Notes: generated by a model not told the origin, from the letters alone. A DNA stretch of 64,000 nucleotides from Anaerolineae bacterium (GCA_030425205.1 JAUIAP010000010.1:62001-126000); one strand, 5' to 3'. Numbered from the stretch's first letter, positions 7,169 through 16,893 are shown. A program made the numbers and translations.

Positions 7169-9388
7169 ATGGCAACACAAAAAACTGGACACTTAAACCC
7201 GAATATCGCATCGGCCGAACTTTCACGTCTGATGACCAACGCAGCCGCTAAAATGGGTGAGTATGGCCTCAAACTGCTCACCCCGCAGTTGATATTGCGT
7301 ATTTTTCTCGACGAGACGGAGAGCGCAGCCTATCAGATATTACGCCAATTGCACTCAGAGCGTGGTTTTGACTGGGACGGATTGGTGCGGCGCGTCGAGA
7401 TGATGGCAAAAAATGCGGCGGGACGGGATGCCAACTTTCTGTTTACCGACGACTTTGGCAAGGACATTGCGCTGGCAGACGAGACGCTGATCGGTGTGGA
7501 TGAGGGTCTGAGCATCGCGCAATCACGCGACGAACTCAAGGTATCGAGCGGCCATTTGCTGGCGGCGATGGCAGGGAAACAGGTCACTACCTATGCCGTT
7601 CTAGAGCGCATTGGTGTGACACAGGCGTCCGTTCTGAGCAAGCTCGAAAATGTCACACAAGACGGTGGATCGATTATTCGTGATCTCGTTGAAGAGGCGA
7701 AACAAGGCGAGCTTGATCCATTTTTTGAGCGACGCGGCTTGCTCGATGAAGTGTTGAGCCTGCTGGCTCTTTCGGACAAGCGGCACATTATTTTGGTCGG
7801 GGCAGAGGGTGCGGGGAAACGTTCGCTCGGTATGTCGCTTTCGTTACTCTTGGCAGAAGGGCGCGGCAATGAGTTGCGTTCGCTGGTGATGTTGAATGAG
7901 ACGGCGTTACTTGAGAATCCGCTGGCGACGATGCGGGCTGGCTTGCGACGAGCGAGTGGCGGGGTGTTGCTTGTGCCAGACATCGGCCGATTTTTCCCCA
8001 GCCGCACCACCCCTTCCCCATTCCCGCAGCAGGTCTGCCGCGAACTACATAAGGCATTTTTGGGCGACGAAATTGTGGTGATGGGGACGGCGGTTTCGGC
8101 CGAATATGATCGCATGGCACAAGCTCGCCTTATCCGCGAACGTGCCAACCGCATCGATGTCCCCCCCGCAACGGTCGATGAAACGGTCTCAATTCTAAAC
8201 TATCATCGCACCCGTCTTGAACAAGAGTATGAGATCGAGGTCAAGGTCGAGGCGCTCGACACGGCGGCGCAGATGGCGGGTCAGTATATCAAGACGACCG
8301 CCCTGCCCGGTGCGGCCGTTCAACTGATTGATCGCGCCTGTGCCTTAGTCAAGATGGCGGGATCGGGGCATGTTGAGTTGGAAGGGGTGACGGGGGATAA
8401 GATATTATCGGCCGAAGATGTGATGGTTGCCACGAGCCGACTGACAAAAATTCCCGTCGCCAAACTAGGCAAGGACGAATCGAGTCGCTATGCCAACATG
8501 GTTGACCACCTCCACCAGCGCATTATCGGACAAGATGAAGCGGTTCTGGCCGTCAGCCGCGCCGTCAAAATTGCACGGGTCGGCCTACGCGATCCCAAAC
8601 GCCCAATTGGCAGCTTCCTCTTTCTTGGCCCCTCTGGTGTCGGAAAATCTGAACTCGCCAAAGCACTCGCCGAATTCATGTTTGGCACAGAAGATGCCAT
8701 GCTTGTGCTGGACATGAGCGAATATCAGGAAGAGGCGGCCGTTAACCGCCTGATTGGCCCGCCTCCCGGCTATGTCGGATTTGAGGGTGGCGGACAGTTA
8801 ACCGATTTTGTGCGTGAAAAGCCGTACACCGTCGTGCTATTTGACGAGGTCGAAAAGGCACATCCACGTGTGCTTGACGTGCTGCTTCAGGTGATGGAGG
8901 AAGGGCGATTGACCGACGGGCAAGGGCGGTTGACCACCTTTTCCGAAACGGTCGTCATCATGACCAGCAACTTGGGCGCACATGCAATGCTCGTTCCCGT
9001 CATCGGCGAACATGAGCGTGAACGGGTGATGGAAGCTGTACGCGACTTTTTGCGTCCCGAATTTATCAACCGGCTCGATGACGTGATTTTGTTCCATCAA
9101 CTGACCCCCGATCAACTCGCCCTTATTTTGGACTTAATGCTCAAGAAGGAGTTCAAATTAGCGGAACGACAGGGGCTATCGCTTGAAATTAGCGAGGCGG
9201 CAAAGGAATGGATGTTGGCACAAAACGATGAACCTGAATTTGGCGCACGCCCGCTGCGTCGCATTATTACGCGCTATTTGCGACAGGAACTAGCCGATTT
9301 CTTACTACTAAATGGGTCAAAAAATGCAACGATAAAAGTCGATGCGGATGACTCTGGCTTGACATTTGACACAGTGAGTGGGTCTTAA
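7169..9388 (+). CDS. Clp/Hsp100-type AAA+ ATPase with degenerate first ATPase domain
   Basis: 739 residues with a ClpA/ClpB layout: N-terminal repeat domain (1-160), D1 (about 185-430) and D2 (about 445-735). D2 is intact: Walker A GPSGVGKS (487-494), Walker B VVLFDE (555-560), pore loop GYVG, an arginine finger in RPEFINRLDD and sensor 2 GARPLRR. D1 is altered: Walker A reads GAEGAGKR with arginine where Ser/Thr is expected, and Walker B reads VLLVPDIG without the catalytic glutamate. There is no coiled-coil M domain and no evident ClpP-docking loop. It is likely an unfoldase or remodelling factor driven by D2. Confidence 0.85.
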   Translation: MATQKTGHLNPNIASAELSRLMTNAAAKMGEYGLKLLTPQLILRIFLDETESAAYQILRQLHSERGFDWDGLVRRVEMMAKNAAGRDANFLFTDDFGKDIALADETLIGVDEGLSIAQSRDELKVSSGHLLAAMAGKQVTTYAVLERIGVTQASVLSKLENVTQDGGSIIRDLVEEAKQGELDPFFERRGLLDEVLSLLALSDKRHIILVGAEGAGKRSLGMSLSLLLAEGRGNELRSLVMLNETALLENPLATMRAGLRRASGGVLLVPDIGRFFPSRTTPSPFPQQVCRELHKAFLGDEIVVMGTAVSAEYDRMAQARLIRERANRIDVPPATVDETVSILNYHRTRLEQEYEIEVKVEALDTAAQMAGQYIKTTALPGAAVQLIDRACALVKMAGSGHVELEGVTGDKILSAEDVMVATSRLTKIPVAKLGKDESSRYANMVDHLHQRIIGQDEAVLAVSRAVKIARVGLRDPKRPIGSFLFLGPSGVGKSELAKALAEFMFGTEDAMLVLDMSEYQEEAAVNRLIGPPPGYVGFEGGGQLTDFVREKPYTVVLFDEVEKAHPRVLDVLLQVMEEGRLTDGQGRLTTFSETVVIMTSNLGAHAMLVPVIGEHERERVMEAVRDFLRPEFINRLDDVILFHQLTPDQLALILDLMLKKEFKLAERQGLSLEISEAAKEWMLAQNDEPEFGARPLRRIITRYLRQELADFLLLNGSKNATIKVDADDSGLTFDTVSGS

Positions 9389-9401
9389 CCGGCTCCATAC
9401 A

Positions 9402-9419
9402 AACGGGCTGAAGTCCGTT
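9402..9419. repeat. Hairpin, AACGGGCTGAAGTCCGTT
   Basis: An 8-base stem (one G-T pair) around GA, just upstream of the DinB gene. No T-run follows it on either strand. Similar compact hairpins occur between 55804 and 55894. Confidence 0.45.
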
Positions 9420-9435
9420 CACCATGAGAGGAACG

Positions 9436-9915
9436 ATGAGCGAGAATACAACACGAGATTTGGTTACCCGTCTTGAAGAATCATTCCAAGCGGTCACCAA
9501 TATTTTTAGCAACATTGCAGATGACCAGTGGGACACCATCGTCTTTTCCGACGGCGAGTGGTCGGTACATCACATATTGCGCCATATCGTCACGTCAGAA
9601 TACAGCATGAATGGGTTGATCCAAATGATTTGTGACGGTGGGGCTGGTGCGCCAGATGACTTTGACATCGACCGCTTTAATCGCGGACAGGTTCGTAAGC
9701 AGGAATCAAAAACGGCTGAGGAACTGCTCGCTACGATGGCGAAAAATCATCAGGGGACGCTGGCATTGCTCGCCTCGCTTAGCGATGATGATTTGGCAAA
9801 ACGCGGGCGGCATGGTGGATTGGGGCGCGAAACGAGCGTGCGGACAATCTTTAAAATCATCGCAGGACATAATTTGCAGCACGCGCAGGATGTGCAGACT
9901 GCATTGGGCGCATGA
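9436..9915 (+). CDS. DinB-family protein
   Basis: About 159 residues with a DinB_2-type helical bundle: WSVHHILRHIVTSE in the first half and GHNLQHAQDV near the end supply the expected metal-binding histidines. Such proteins are often thiol-dependent transferases or unknown. The ATG at 9436 is preferred because AGAGGAA sits in front of it; the ATG at 9424 overlaps that ribosome-binding site. The stop overlaps the next start by four bases (ATGA). Confidence 0.75.
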   Translation: MSENTTRDLVTRLEESFQAVTNIFSNIADDQWDTIVFSDGEWSVHHILRHIVTSEYSMNGLIQMICDGGAGAPDDFDIDRFNRGQVRKQESKTAEELLATMAKNHQGTLALLASLSDDDLAKRGRHGGLGRETSVRTIFKIIAGHNLQHAQDVQTALGA

Positions 9916-10319
9916 TCATTTATTGGGAGGATTCGGCCGAATTAACAGCCGCGCAGCTGATGGGCGGTTTCTTTGTCGGTTGGCCGAATCCACCATCGAC
10001 CGAAAAACACCTAGAACTTCTCCAGAATAGCTACGCCTGCATTCTTGCGCTTGACGACACATCAAACGAGGTCGTCGGATTCGTCAACGCCGTATCAGAT
10101 GGTGTATTGACCGCCTATATTCCGCTCCTCGAAGTTTTGCCTGCCTATCAAAAACAGGGCATCGGCGCAGCCCTGATGGAGCGAATTATTGCGAAGCTGT
10201 CCCATCTTTATATGATCGACCTGTTGTGTGATGTCGAGTTGCAGTCGTTTTACAGTCAATTTGCCATGCGTCCGGCAACAGGGATGTTGATCCGCAATTA
10301 CGAAAATCAAGCGGGATGA
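9912..10319 (+). CDS. GNAT-family N-acetyltransferase
   Basis: A 135-residue single-domain acetyltransferase. The acetyl-CoA binding motif A is clear in LPAYQKQGIGAALMERII (Q-x-x-G-x-G/A). The C-terminal FYSQFAMRPATG corresponds to the usual Y..xGF region. Substrate unknown. Co-translated with the upstream DinB protein through an ATGA overlap. Confidence 0.85.
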   Translation: MIIYWEDSAELTAAQLMGGFFVGWPNPPSTEKHLELLQNSYACILALDDTSNEVVGFVNAVSDGVLTAYIPLLEVLPAYQKQGIGAALMERIIAKLSHLYMIDLLCDVELQSFYSQFAMRPATGMLIRNYENQAG

Positions 10320-10345
10320 TTATTGGGTGTAGGTGTATGGGTAAA

Positions 10346-10353
10346 TCGGCCGA
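10346..10353. repeat. TCGGCCGA palindrome, intergenic copy
   Basis: One of about 78 copies in the window (see findings). This one lies outside any gene, between the GNAT and SPFH genes, so coding constraints do not explain it. Confidence 0.8.
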
Positions 10354-10500
10354 AAACCTAACAATATCATGCTTTTCCATGTATGAAACAACCGCATAAC
10401 CCGCTATAATCATTGAAAGCGCGACCATTTAAGGTCGCCATTGAGCATGCAATCGAAGCAGTTGCACGCCATAAGAAAGTAACTACAAGGAGTAAACCGA

Positions 10501-11270
10501 TGGATACAGGGATTCTATTTCTTCCCATTCTTGTTTTTGTGATCGGTATCGCAGTCACAGCGATCCGTGTTGTCAAAGAGTACGAACGTGCCGTCATTTT
10601 CCGCATTGGTAAGGTGCAGGATGGGGCAAAAGGACCCGGCATCTTTTTCTTACTCCCCATCATCGACAAGATGGAAAAGGTCGATTTGCGAACGATCACG
10701 CTTGACGTTCCCGCACAGGAAGCGATCACGCAAGACAACGTGACGGTGCGCGTTAACGCCGTCGTATACTTCCGCGTCATCGACCCAGTTGCGGCCATCA
10801 TCCAAATTGAGGATTATCGTCGCGCAACATGGCAAATCGCTCAAACGAGCTTGCGTAACGTCATCGGCCAATCTTCGCTCGACCAAATTTTGCAGGATCG
10901 TGAAAAGATCAATGACCGACTGCAACACATTATCGACGACGCAACCGAGCCGTGGGGTGTCAAAGTCAGCATCGTTGAGATCAAAGATGTCGAGCTAAAT
11001 ACACAGATGATTCGCGCGATGGCGCGTGAGGCAGAGGCAGAGCGTGAACGCCGTGCAAAGATTATCCATGCAACGGGTGAGTTGCAGGCATCAGAACAGC
11101 TTGCACAAGCCGCCCAGATGATCAACTCTGAACCGGGCGCGATGACGCTACGTTATCTACAAACGTTGGTCGAAATTGGCGTGGAAAATAACACGACCAC
11201 CATCTTCCCGCTACCTGTTGAGTTTCTCAAGCCCTTCTTGGAAAACATGAACAACAAACCCGCGAGCTAA
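10501..11270 (+). CDS. SPFH/band-7 stomatin-like protein (slipin)
   Basis: 256 residues with an N-terminal membrane segment (1-22) and a band-7 domain: YERAVIFRIGKVQ, GPGIFFLLPIID and SLRNVIGQSSLDQIL are all typical of slipins. The C-terminal half is a charged helix (MAREAEAERERRAKI) that builds oligomers. Such proteins organise membrane microdomains, usually alongside an NfeD protein, but none is encoded here. The ATG at 10501 follows a good AAGGAG site, so the longer ORF form from 10413 is rejected. Confidence 0.9.
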
Positions 11271-11352
11271 CCGACCGTCAAAAGCGCAACCTTCTTTCTT
11301 TATCGTAAATCGTTGAAAAAATAGTGAACACGTCCCAATCGGCGTAACAAAG

Positions 11353-11392
11353 AGACTTCATCACAGCTATAATGCGTTGAGGTCTTTTTTTT
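11353..11392 (+). terminator. Intrinsic terminator after the SPFH gene
   Basis: AGACTTCA (11353-11360) pairs with TGAGGTCT (11378-11385, one wobble) and is followed by an eight-T run. A TATAAT sits in its loop at 11368-11373 and could be the -10 box of the following lipoprotein gene, whose start abuts the T-run. Confidence 0.75.
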
Positions 11393-12772
11393 ATGGGAGA
11401 TGTTACTGTGCGGTTTCGTTTTATTTTATTGTTATTGACGCTTGTATCGTTGACGGGGTGTTCGCTGATTTTTCCACAACCTGCGCCAACCATTCCCCCT
11501 ATCGACATCACACCAATCCCAGTGGGAACTCGTCTCGCCGAGATTGGCAGTACCAATAATAATTTAAACGCTGTTGCCAGCGGAGATATCGTGTTGCCGG
11601 GTCGTGACAGTGATATTGCCGCACTGCTCAACGATGTCTCTGACCAGCAGTTGAAGGCGTATTTGCAGCAACTTGAATCATTTGGAACACGCAATAGCTT
11701 TAGCGAAACACAACGTGATGACTTTGGAATTGGTGCAACTCGCCGGTGGATTTTCAGCGAATTTGAGCGCGTTGGATTGGGTCGCCTGCAAGTTGAGTAT
11801 CAAAATTTCCCACTGCTTTTTAACGGGCTGACCGCCAATCAACAAAATATCGTCGCCACGCTGCCCGGTGTGAGCGACTATCTGGGGGTCGTCGTCATTG
11901 GCGCCCATTACGATTCACGAGTCGGTGAAGGAGACGCGACCGATGCAGTGAGCCTCGCGCCTGCCGCCAATGACAACGGATCGGGTGTGGCGATGCTGCT
12001 CGAATTGGCACGTTTGCTGAGCACACGCACGTGGAATCAAACGATTGTGTTTGTAGCGTTTGCGGCCGAAGAGCAAGGGACGCAGGGCAGCAAACATTTT
12101 GTCAATACGGCGATTCGCAATGGGGTGCAGATCGATTTTGCCATCAACAATGACAGCATTGGTGGTCGGCCGGGCATTCCCCAATCGATCCGTATGTTTG
12201 CCCCCAACATCGAATCTTCGCCCTCTGGACATGCCGCTCGCTACATCGAATATATCAATCGAATTTATCAACCTGAACACCCCATTACGGTGCAAAATGC
12301 GTTTGACCGTGAAGGACGTTATGGCGACCAGCGTGAATTTCAAAACGCGCTCATACCAGCCGTGCGCTTTATTGAATCACAAGAAGACCCAAGCATCTTA
12401 AACTGCTCATGTGACCGTTGGGATCGGATCGACTTTCAATACTTTGTCAAGAATGTCCGTGCCAATTTGGTGGCGGTCGCCAGTTGGGCGGGTGCGCCAT
12501 CCCCTCCAGCACGTCCATCTGTTACGCCGACGGGAGACGCGGGCAGCTATCTGGTCGCGTGGACGCCTGATCCGGCTGCGGTCAGTTATGCGATCTCGTT
12601 TCGCCGACTTGATCAACCCGGCTATCCTGAATTTCGCTATTCGTCAGCGGCCGAAGCGGGTCAGATCGTCGTCAATGGTCTCGATCCAGCTGTGACCTAT
12701 GGGGTGAGCATTGCGCCAATCGGGATTGGTGGACGGTTGGGGGGATTTTCAAGAGAACAGATCATACCGTAA
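11393..12772 (+). CDS. M28-family peptidase, lipoprotein
   Basis: 459 residues. The signal peptide ends in a lipobox (LVSLTGC), so the enzyme should be anchored on the outer face of the membrane. The M28 zinc-site residues are visible: GAHYDSR, APAANDNGSG, FAAEEQGTQGSKHF and NNDSIGG. A fibronectin-III-like domain occupies the last ~95 residues. It is predicted to be an aminopeptidase or similar exopeptidase. The ATG at 11393 lies directly on the terminator T-run; a GTG at 11408 with GGGAGA seven bases upstream is an equally good start. Confidence 0.85.
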   Translation: MGDVTVRFRFILLLLTLVSLTGCSLIFPQPAPTIPPIDITPIPVGTRLAEIGSTNNNLNAVASGDIVLPGRDSDIAALLNDVSDQQLKAYLQQLESFGTRNSFSETQRDDFGIGATRRWIFSEFERVGLGRLQVEYQNFPLLFNGLTANQQNIVATLPGVSDYLGVVVIGAHYDSRVGEGDATDAVSLAPAANDNGSGVAMLLELARLLSTRTWNQTIVFVAFAAEEQGTQGSKHFVNTAIRNGVQIDFAINNDSIGGRPGIPQSIRMFAPNIESSPSGHAARYIEYINRIYQPEHPITVQNAFDREGRYGDQREFQNALIPAVRFIESQEDPSILNCSCDRWDRIDFQYFVKNVRANLVAVASWAGAPSPPARPSVTPTGDAGSYLVAWTPDPAAVSYAISFRRLDQPGYPEFRYSSAAEAGQIVVNGLDPAVTYGVSIAPIGIGGRLGGFSREQIIP

Positions 12773-12780
12773 TGGGAGTC

Positions 12781-12803
12781 AGTCAATAGTGAACAGTGAA
12801 CAG
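12781..12803 (+). repeat. 7-bp tandem repeat array (AGTGAAC family) at a start codon
   Basis: AGTCAAT, AGTGAAC, AGTGAAC and AG in register. The probable GTG start of the next gene (12789) lies inside the array, so the first codons (Val-Asn-Ser-Glu-Gln) are repeat-encoded. The family recurs at 20791, 30111, 39918, 47484 and 54637. Confidence 0.7.
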
Positions 12804-13583
12804 AAAGAATTGCGCGAATATTTGGATTTTGCGACACGGGTAGCATATGAGGCGGGTCGGTTGACGCTGGGCTATTTTCAGCGGTCGATCGGTACAACTT
12901 GGAAAGCGGATGATTCGCCCGTGACCATTGCGGATCGGGAAGCAGAGGCATCTATTCGTGAACAGATCGCGACTCATTTTCCCGATCACGCGATTGTTGG
13001 GGAAGAGTTCGGCAGCAGCGGGGCGGAAGACGCAACCCACCGCTGGTTTATTGACCCAATTGACGGAACAAAGTCATTTATTTGTGGCGTGCCGCTTTAT
13101 AGCGTTTTGCTCGGGTTGGAAATTAACGGACGAGTCGAGGTCGGGGTTGCCAACTTTCCCGCCTTGAATGAGATGGTAGCGGCGGCATCAGGTGCGGGGT
13201 GCTGGTGGAACGGGCGACCAGCGCGCGTTTCAAAGCAAACTGACTTGGCACGCAGTTTCGTTGCACATATCGACACGGCTTCGTTTGAGCGCGTTAGCGT
13301 GGCGAAAGGGCTGGCATGGTCGCGACTGCAACAGGCAAGTTACTACAATGCGGGGTGGTGCGATGCGTATGGGTATCTGCTAGTGGCGACGGGGCGCGTC
13401 GATGTGATGCTGGACCCAATCATGAACGTGCATGATTGTGCGCCGTTTCCCGTCATTTTGCGTGAGGCAGGGGGATTTTTCGGAGATTGGCAGGGCAATG
13501 AAACAATTCATGCAGGGGAAGCGTTGGCGACCAATGTACAGCTTTTGCCAGAGGTGGTTGAGATTTTGAGTGGGCGGAAATAG
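12789..13583 (+). CDS. Inositol-monophosphatase family, HisN-like phosphatase
   Basis: About 264 residues. The metal-binding motifs of the inositol-phosphatase superfamily are complete: DDSPVTIADREAE, GEEFG, IDPIDGTKSFICGVPLY and the C-terminal WCDAYGYLLVATGRVDVMLD. The TKSFI.G.P form resembles HisN-type histidinol-phosphatases, but no other his gene is nearby, so inositol or nucleotide phosphates remain possible. Start: GTG 12789 is chosen; the open frame upstream overlaps the peptidase gene. Confidence 0.8.
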   Translation: MNSEQKELREYLDFATRVAYEAGRLTLGYFQRSIGTTWKADDSPVTIADREAEASIREQIATHFPDHAIVGEEFGSSGAEDATHRWFIDPIDGTKSFICGVPLYSVLLGLEINGRVEVGVANFPALNEMVAAASGAGCWWNGRPARVSKQTDLARSFVAHIDTASFERVSVAKGLAWSRLQQASYYNAGWCDAYGYLLVATGRVDVMLDPIMNVHDCAPFPVILREAGGFFGDWQGNETIHAGEALATNVQLLPEVVEILSGRK

Positions 13584-13591
13584 AAGGGGAA

Positions 13592-13650
13592 CGTATTGCG
13601 TATTGCGTGGTGCGTATTGCGTATTGTGCGGTCAATACGCAATACGCAAT
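13592..13650. repeat. 7-bp tandem repeat array (GTATTGC family), foldback
   Basis: Five heptamers (GTATTGC, GTATTGC, GTGGTGC, GTATTGC, GTATTGT) are followed by GCGGT and then the complementary CAATACGCAATACGCAAT, so the array can fold into a long hairpin. It sits between convergent genes. The same heptamer recurs at 26201 and a relative at 29336. Confidence 0.75.
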
Positions 13651-13653
13651 TTC

Positions 13654-13677
13654 ACTTCCTAAAGAGCTCTAGGAAGT
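13654..13677. terminator. Hairpin between convergent genes
   Basis: ACTTCCTA (13654-13661) and TAGGAAGT (13670-13677) form a perfect 8-bp stem with an 8-base loop. It lacks a T-run, so a terminator role is tentative. Confidence 0.4.
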
Positions 13678-13689
13678 AACGGCGATCAA

Positions 13690-16005
13690 TTAAGGCTCAA
13701 CTGTAAATGATCGCAGGACGAACCATTCAGTCGTGAGGCCTTCGGGTTGCAAGCGTGCGCTATTTTCGGCCGATCCATACGGCAATCCCACTGTAATTTC
13801 ATACTTACCTGGTGCAAGTGCGGCAGGAACTTTGATCGTGTGCCGGTCGCGCACATATTGGTCGAGCGGCCAGCGGCGCGTTGGAAAGTCACCGGGATTG
13901 AGTTTGTCCGATTGCGTCACAACGGCTGGCTGATCAGATAGCAAGTGGACAAAGACACGATAGTTTTCTTCAAGCGGTTGTAATGGTTGCCAGTAAAGCG
14001 TGATTTCAACCGTGTCACCGGGTTTGACGATCGCTGGCGCATCGTAGCCGATCAGGGCGATCTTGTCCCCAAAGCGGACGACGGTTTGTTCTTGGGCCGG
14101 TTCGGCCGAAACGCACTCGCCTGTCGCACAACTCCCCCCACTATCAAAATGCAATATTCCAGTCGGTTCCAAAACGAAGAGATGGAAAGAAATTAACACA
14201 CAGACTGCTATCAGTGGCACAATCAGCCAGCGTGTGAAGACATCCTCTGCCTGCGCTTCCTCCCGATTTACCAATTGCAATCGTGACACACCTAGCAACA
14301 TGATGATCGCCCCACCCGCGCTCATGATCCATGCGACGGTTCGCACGGGCGTGTTCTGAAAACGCAGGGCGACGGTATGTTGACCTTCTGGAACGGTGAT
14401 TGTAATAAAGCCTTCTGGCAATCCGAGCTCGATATCAACAGGGTTGCCGTCGATGGTCGCTTGCCAACCGGGAAAGTGGAAGATGAAAAGGCGTAGGACA
14501 AATTCGTTGGCGGAATCGGTATGGTAGAGGTAGTAGGTGGGGGTGATGAGATCGGCCGAAACCGCCACATCTGCTGCCAACGCCGCACGGTTGACGTGAT
14601 CTGTCCCACCCGCAAATTGATAATCTGCCATCAACTGCTCGGTTGGTCGCGGAATCACATCCACCGTCGCTGGCACAAAATCATCTGTGCTCGTCGTCCC
14701 GGCCCAACGCCCCTGAATCTCTTGCACCATGATGGTCCATGGATCAGTCGCTCCAAAATCGGGGTAAGGCGCAATCTGTGTTAACGGCAGCGCAATAAAG
14801 ATGAATAGCAGCAGGCTTGAGGTGAGAATTATTGTTTGTCCTGACTCGGTTGTCTGTTCATCAAGACGTGAAAATGCAGCCCCACCAACAATTGCCAGCA
14901 GTCCATTTGCCAATCCTAACAACCGCCATGGGAATTGTAAAAAACTGAGAAGCGGCAAAATTTCCCACGCAAATTCGGAGATCGGGAGCATGAAAAACAC
15001 GATAATGACAAACATGACGAGAAAAAATCCCGTTTGTGCGCGTTTCTTACCCCAAACGACCGCAACAATCCCCCCCAACAACCCAAACAGCCACTGTAAT
15101 ATCCCAACATTCAAGCGATAATCTGGCTCCGTTGCGCCCCAATCTAAGCGGGTCGAGGTGCCAAAAAGCTCGCTCAGCGTCAGAAAGTGATTACGAAAAT
15201 CGTAGTGGCTGCCCGCTTCAATGACGCTGCCAATTCTTATCGCGCCCTGCTCCCATGCCATTGGCAACCAAAAAAAGGAGGTGATCAAAACGGCCGATAA
15301 AAAGGCCAATGACCCGTAGCCGATTGAAGCGGAGCGATCTCCCTGAATCCCACGTGTCACCTGAATCGTTGCGGCAATGATACGCCAAAGGAAGTAGCCG
15401 AATAAGAATGTCCCAAAGACAAATGCCATTAGGTTGTGGGTCAGAATGATGGCGGCGAGCAGGAGTGTCGTTGCAAGAAAGTTGAGTGGGGTCGTGCGCT
15501 TAAGCAGCCGATCCAACGCCCACAGTGCCATGGGAAAGATGCCCAAGCTAAATGTCTCTGGCAACACGCCGCGTGCGTGCGGATCGATATAGAGTAGATA
15601 GGGAGACAGCACATAACTGGCGACGGCAATTAGTGCCGCAGTGCGTCCATAGTTATCGCGCATGAAGCCGTACATGCCGAAGCCCGCGCAGAAAATGCCC
15701 AAGACAAAAACAGCCTTGACGCTACCGACGGGATCGAGGTTGGGAAGCAAGTTGAACACCAGACCGATGTAATAGGTCAACGGGGCATAAAAGTTGAAAA
15801 TTGGATAGCCGTATCCATAGTAAAAGTTGGCTGCCCAGCGGGGGTAGATGTCGCCCCCGGCCCACATGCGCTGTAGTTCGGCAAGGCGATAGACATGTAG
15901 CTCGGCGTCTGTTCCCAACGGCAAACTTGCATGGCTTAGAAAGGGCCATGCAGCGAGAAAACAGATTGCCAAGACGATAAGAAAGCCTGTGTCGAACTTT
16001 CGCAT
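13690..16005 (-). CDS. Large multi-spanning membrane protein (PTPS-related / YfhO-like)
   Basis: About 771 residues with ten or more membrane helices in the first ~430 and last ~250 residues. The N-terminal PLGTDAELHVYRLAELQ with its acidic pair resembles the active-site loop of GT-C glycosyltransferases and the 'PTPS-related' membrane family. Extracellular beta-rich segments follow, including a final domain beginning RFGDKIALIGYDAPAIVKPG. It probably acts in cell-envelope glycan assembly. No tetrahydropterin chemistry is implied. ATG 16005 is preferred to a TTG at 16026. Confidence 0.65.
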   Translation of the reverse strand: MRKFDTGFLIVLAICFLAAWPFLSHASLPLGTDAELHVYRLAELQRMWAGGDIYPRWAANFYYGYGYPIFNFYAPLTYYIGLVFNLLPNLDPVGSVKAVFVLGIFCAGFGMYGFMRDNYGRTAALIAVASYVLSPYLLYIDPHARGVLPETFSLGIFPMALWALDRLLKRTTPLNFLATTLLLAAIILTHNLMAFVFGTFLFGYFLWRIIAATIQVTRGIQGDRSASIGYGSLAFLSAVLITSFFWLPMAWEQGAIRIGSVIEAGSHYDFRNHFLTLSELFGTSTRLDWGATEPDYRLNVGILQWLFGLLGGIVAVVWGKKRAQTGFFLVMFVIIVFFMLPISEFAWEILPLLSFLQFPWRLLGLANGLLAIVGGAAFSRLDEQTTESGQTIILTSSLLLFIFIALPLTQIAPYPDFGATDPWTIMVQEIQGRWAGTTSTDDFVPATVDVIPRPTEQLMADYQFAGGTDHVNRAALAADVAVSADLITPTYYLYHTDSANEFVLRLFIFHFPGWQATIDGNPVDIELGLPEGFITITVPEGQHTVALRFQNTPVRTVAWIMSAGGAIIMLLGVSRLQLVNREEAQAEDVFTRWLIVPLIAVCVLISFHLFVLEPTGILHFDSGGSCATGECVSAEPAQEQTVVRFGDKIALIGYDAPAIVKPGDTVEITLYWQPLQPLEENYRVFVHLLSDQPAVVTQSDKLNPGDFPTRRWPLDQYVRDRHTIKVPAALAPGKYEITVGLPYGSAENSARLQPEGLTTEWFVLRSFTVEP

Positions 16006-16176
16006 ACGGAAGAAGCAGCGCGTCAATGCCGCAAGTGGTTAGTCGTTTATGGGTCTTCGAGTATCCAAGTGATTAGCAATGTACATTATCGCTCAATCGA
16101 TGCAATCCCAAAGAGCCTCGTTTGTTGCGCAATTGTGGAGGAATTGTTGCCAATCGACAAAGACGTTTAACCCACG

Positions 16177-16893
16177 CTAAACGGGCGGCCATGGGTAGTG
16201 ACGACCGGGACCAGGTTCGGGGAAGATGCCAACTTCGATCAGCTTATCAAGACGACGACGCAAGACATCGAGTTCATTACGATGGAGAAGTTGTAACAGC
16301 TCTTCACGATAGAGGGGCGTTTCTAGGTTTTCGCGCAGCGTTTTGAGTGAAGTGTGTAATTCGGCCGAAAATTCCCGCCCTGCAAACTCCCAGATTACGC
16401 TACGCAACTTGTAATCGATGTTAAAACAGATGCCATGATCGATCGCCCAGATTCGATCATCTGCGCCGACTAGCACATGCCCCGCCTTGCGATCAGCATT
16501 ATTTGTGATCCAGTCAAAGACGACAATGCGCTGCAACATCTCGGCAAAATCAGCTTCCCCCTCAATGTTAAAATAGTGCAGGTCGGGATCATGTTCAACA
16601 AATGCCTGCACAGAGCCAAACCCATGCACGCCCTCACGCAAAACCGTTGGTGGCACGATATCCCAAGCTGCCGCCTCGCTAATTAGAAATGCAGCCCGCT
16701 CACGCAGACAGAGCGTCCCCGTTGGAAAATCCCACAACGGCCGCTCGCCGCGTCGTGGCTTATAGACAATCGGCAATTCAATATCAGCCGCGCAAACATA
16801 ACCAAGCAGCGTATAGTTCGACCCCCAAGCCAAGCGGCCTTCGAGTCGCATTTCGCCATTTGTCAAGATTTCGAGCGTCTGCTGCTTATCCAT
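16177..16893 (-). CDS. SCO1664-family protein (PI3/4-kinase-like)
   Basis: About 238 residues matching the SCO1664 family (TIGR03843), known mainly from Actinobacteria and Chloroflexota and distantly like phosphatidylinositol 3/4-kinases. Kinase-like features are the lysine in IVYKPRRGERPLWDFP, the catalytic-loop-like DWITNNADRKAGHVL and IWAIDHGICFN, equivalent to DFG. The substrate is unknown. It is the last of a three-gene cassette with DUF3090 and a histidine phosphatase. ATG 16893 is preferred over a TTG at 16923. Confidence 0.85.
   Translation of the reverse strand: MDKQQTLEILTNGEMRLEGRLAWGSNYTLLGYVCAADIELPIVYKPRRGERPLWDFPTGTLCLRERAAFLISEAAAWDIVPPTVLREGVHGFGSVQAFVEHDPDLHYFNIEGEADFAEMLQRIVVFDWITNNADRKAGHVLVGADDRIWAIDHGICFNIDYKLRSVIWEFAGREFSAELHTSLKTLRENLETPLYREELLQLLHRNELDVLRRRLDKLIEVGIFPEPGPGRHYPWPPV

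Noticed and set aside
11368..11373. TATAAT within a terminator loop as a firm promoter
   Set aside because: No convincing -35 box and it overlaps the hairpin, so it is mentioned only as a possibility.
13592..13650. Possible CRISPR array from clustered short repeats
   Set aside because: Units are only 7 bp, directly adjacent and without spacers, and no cas gene is present.
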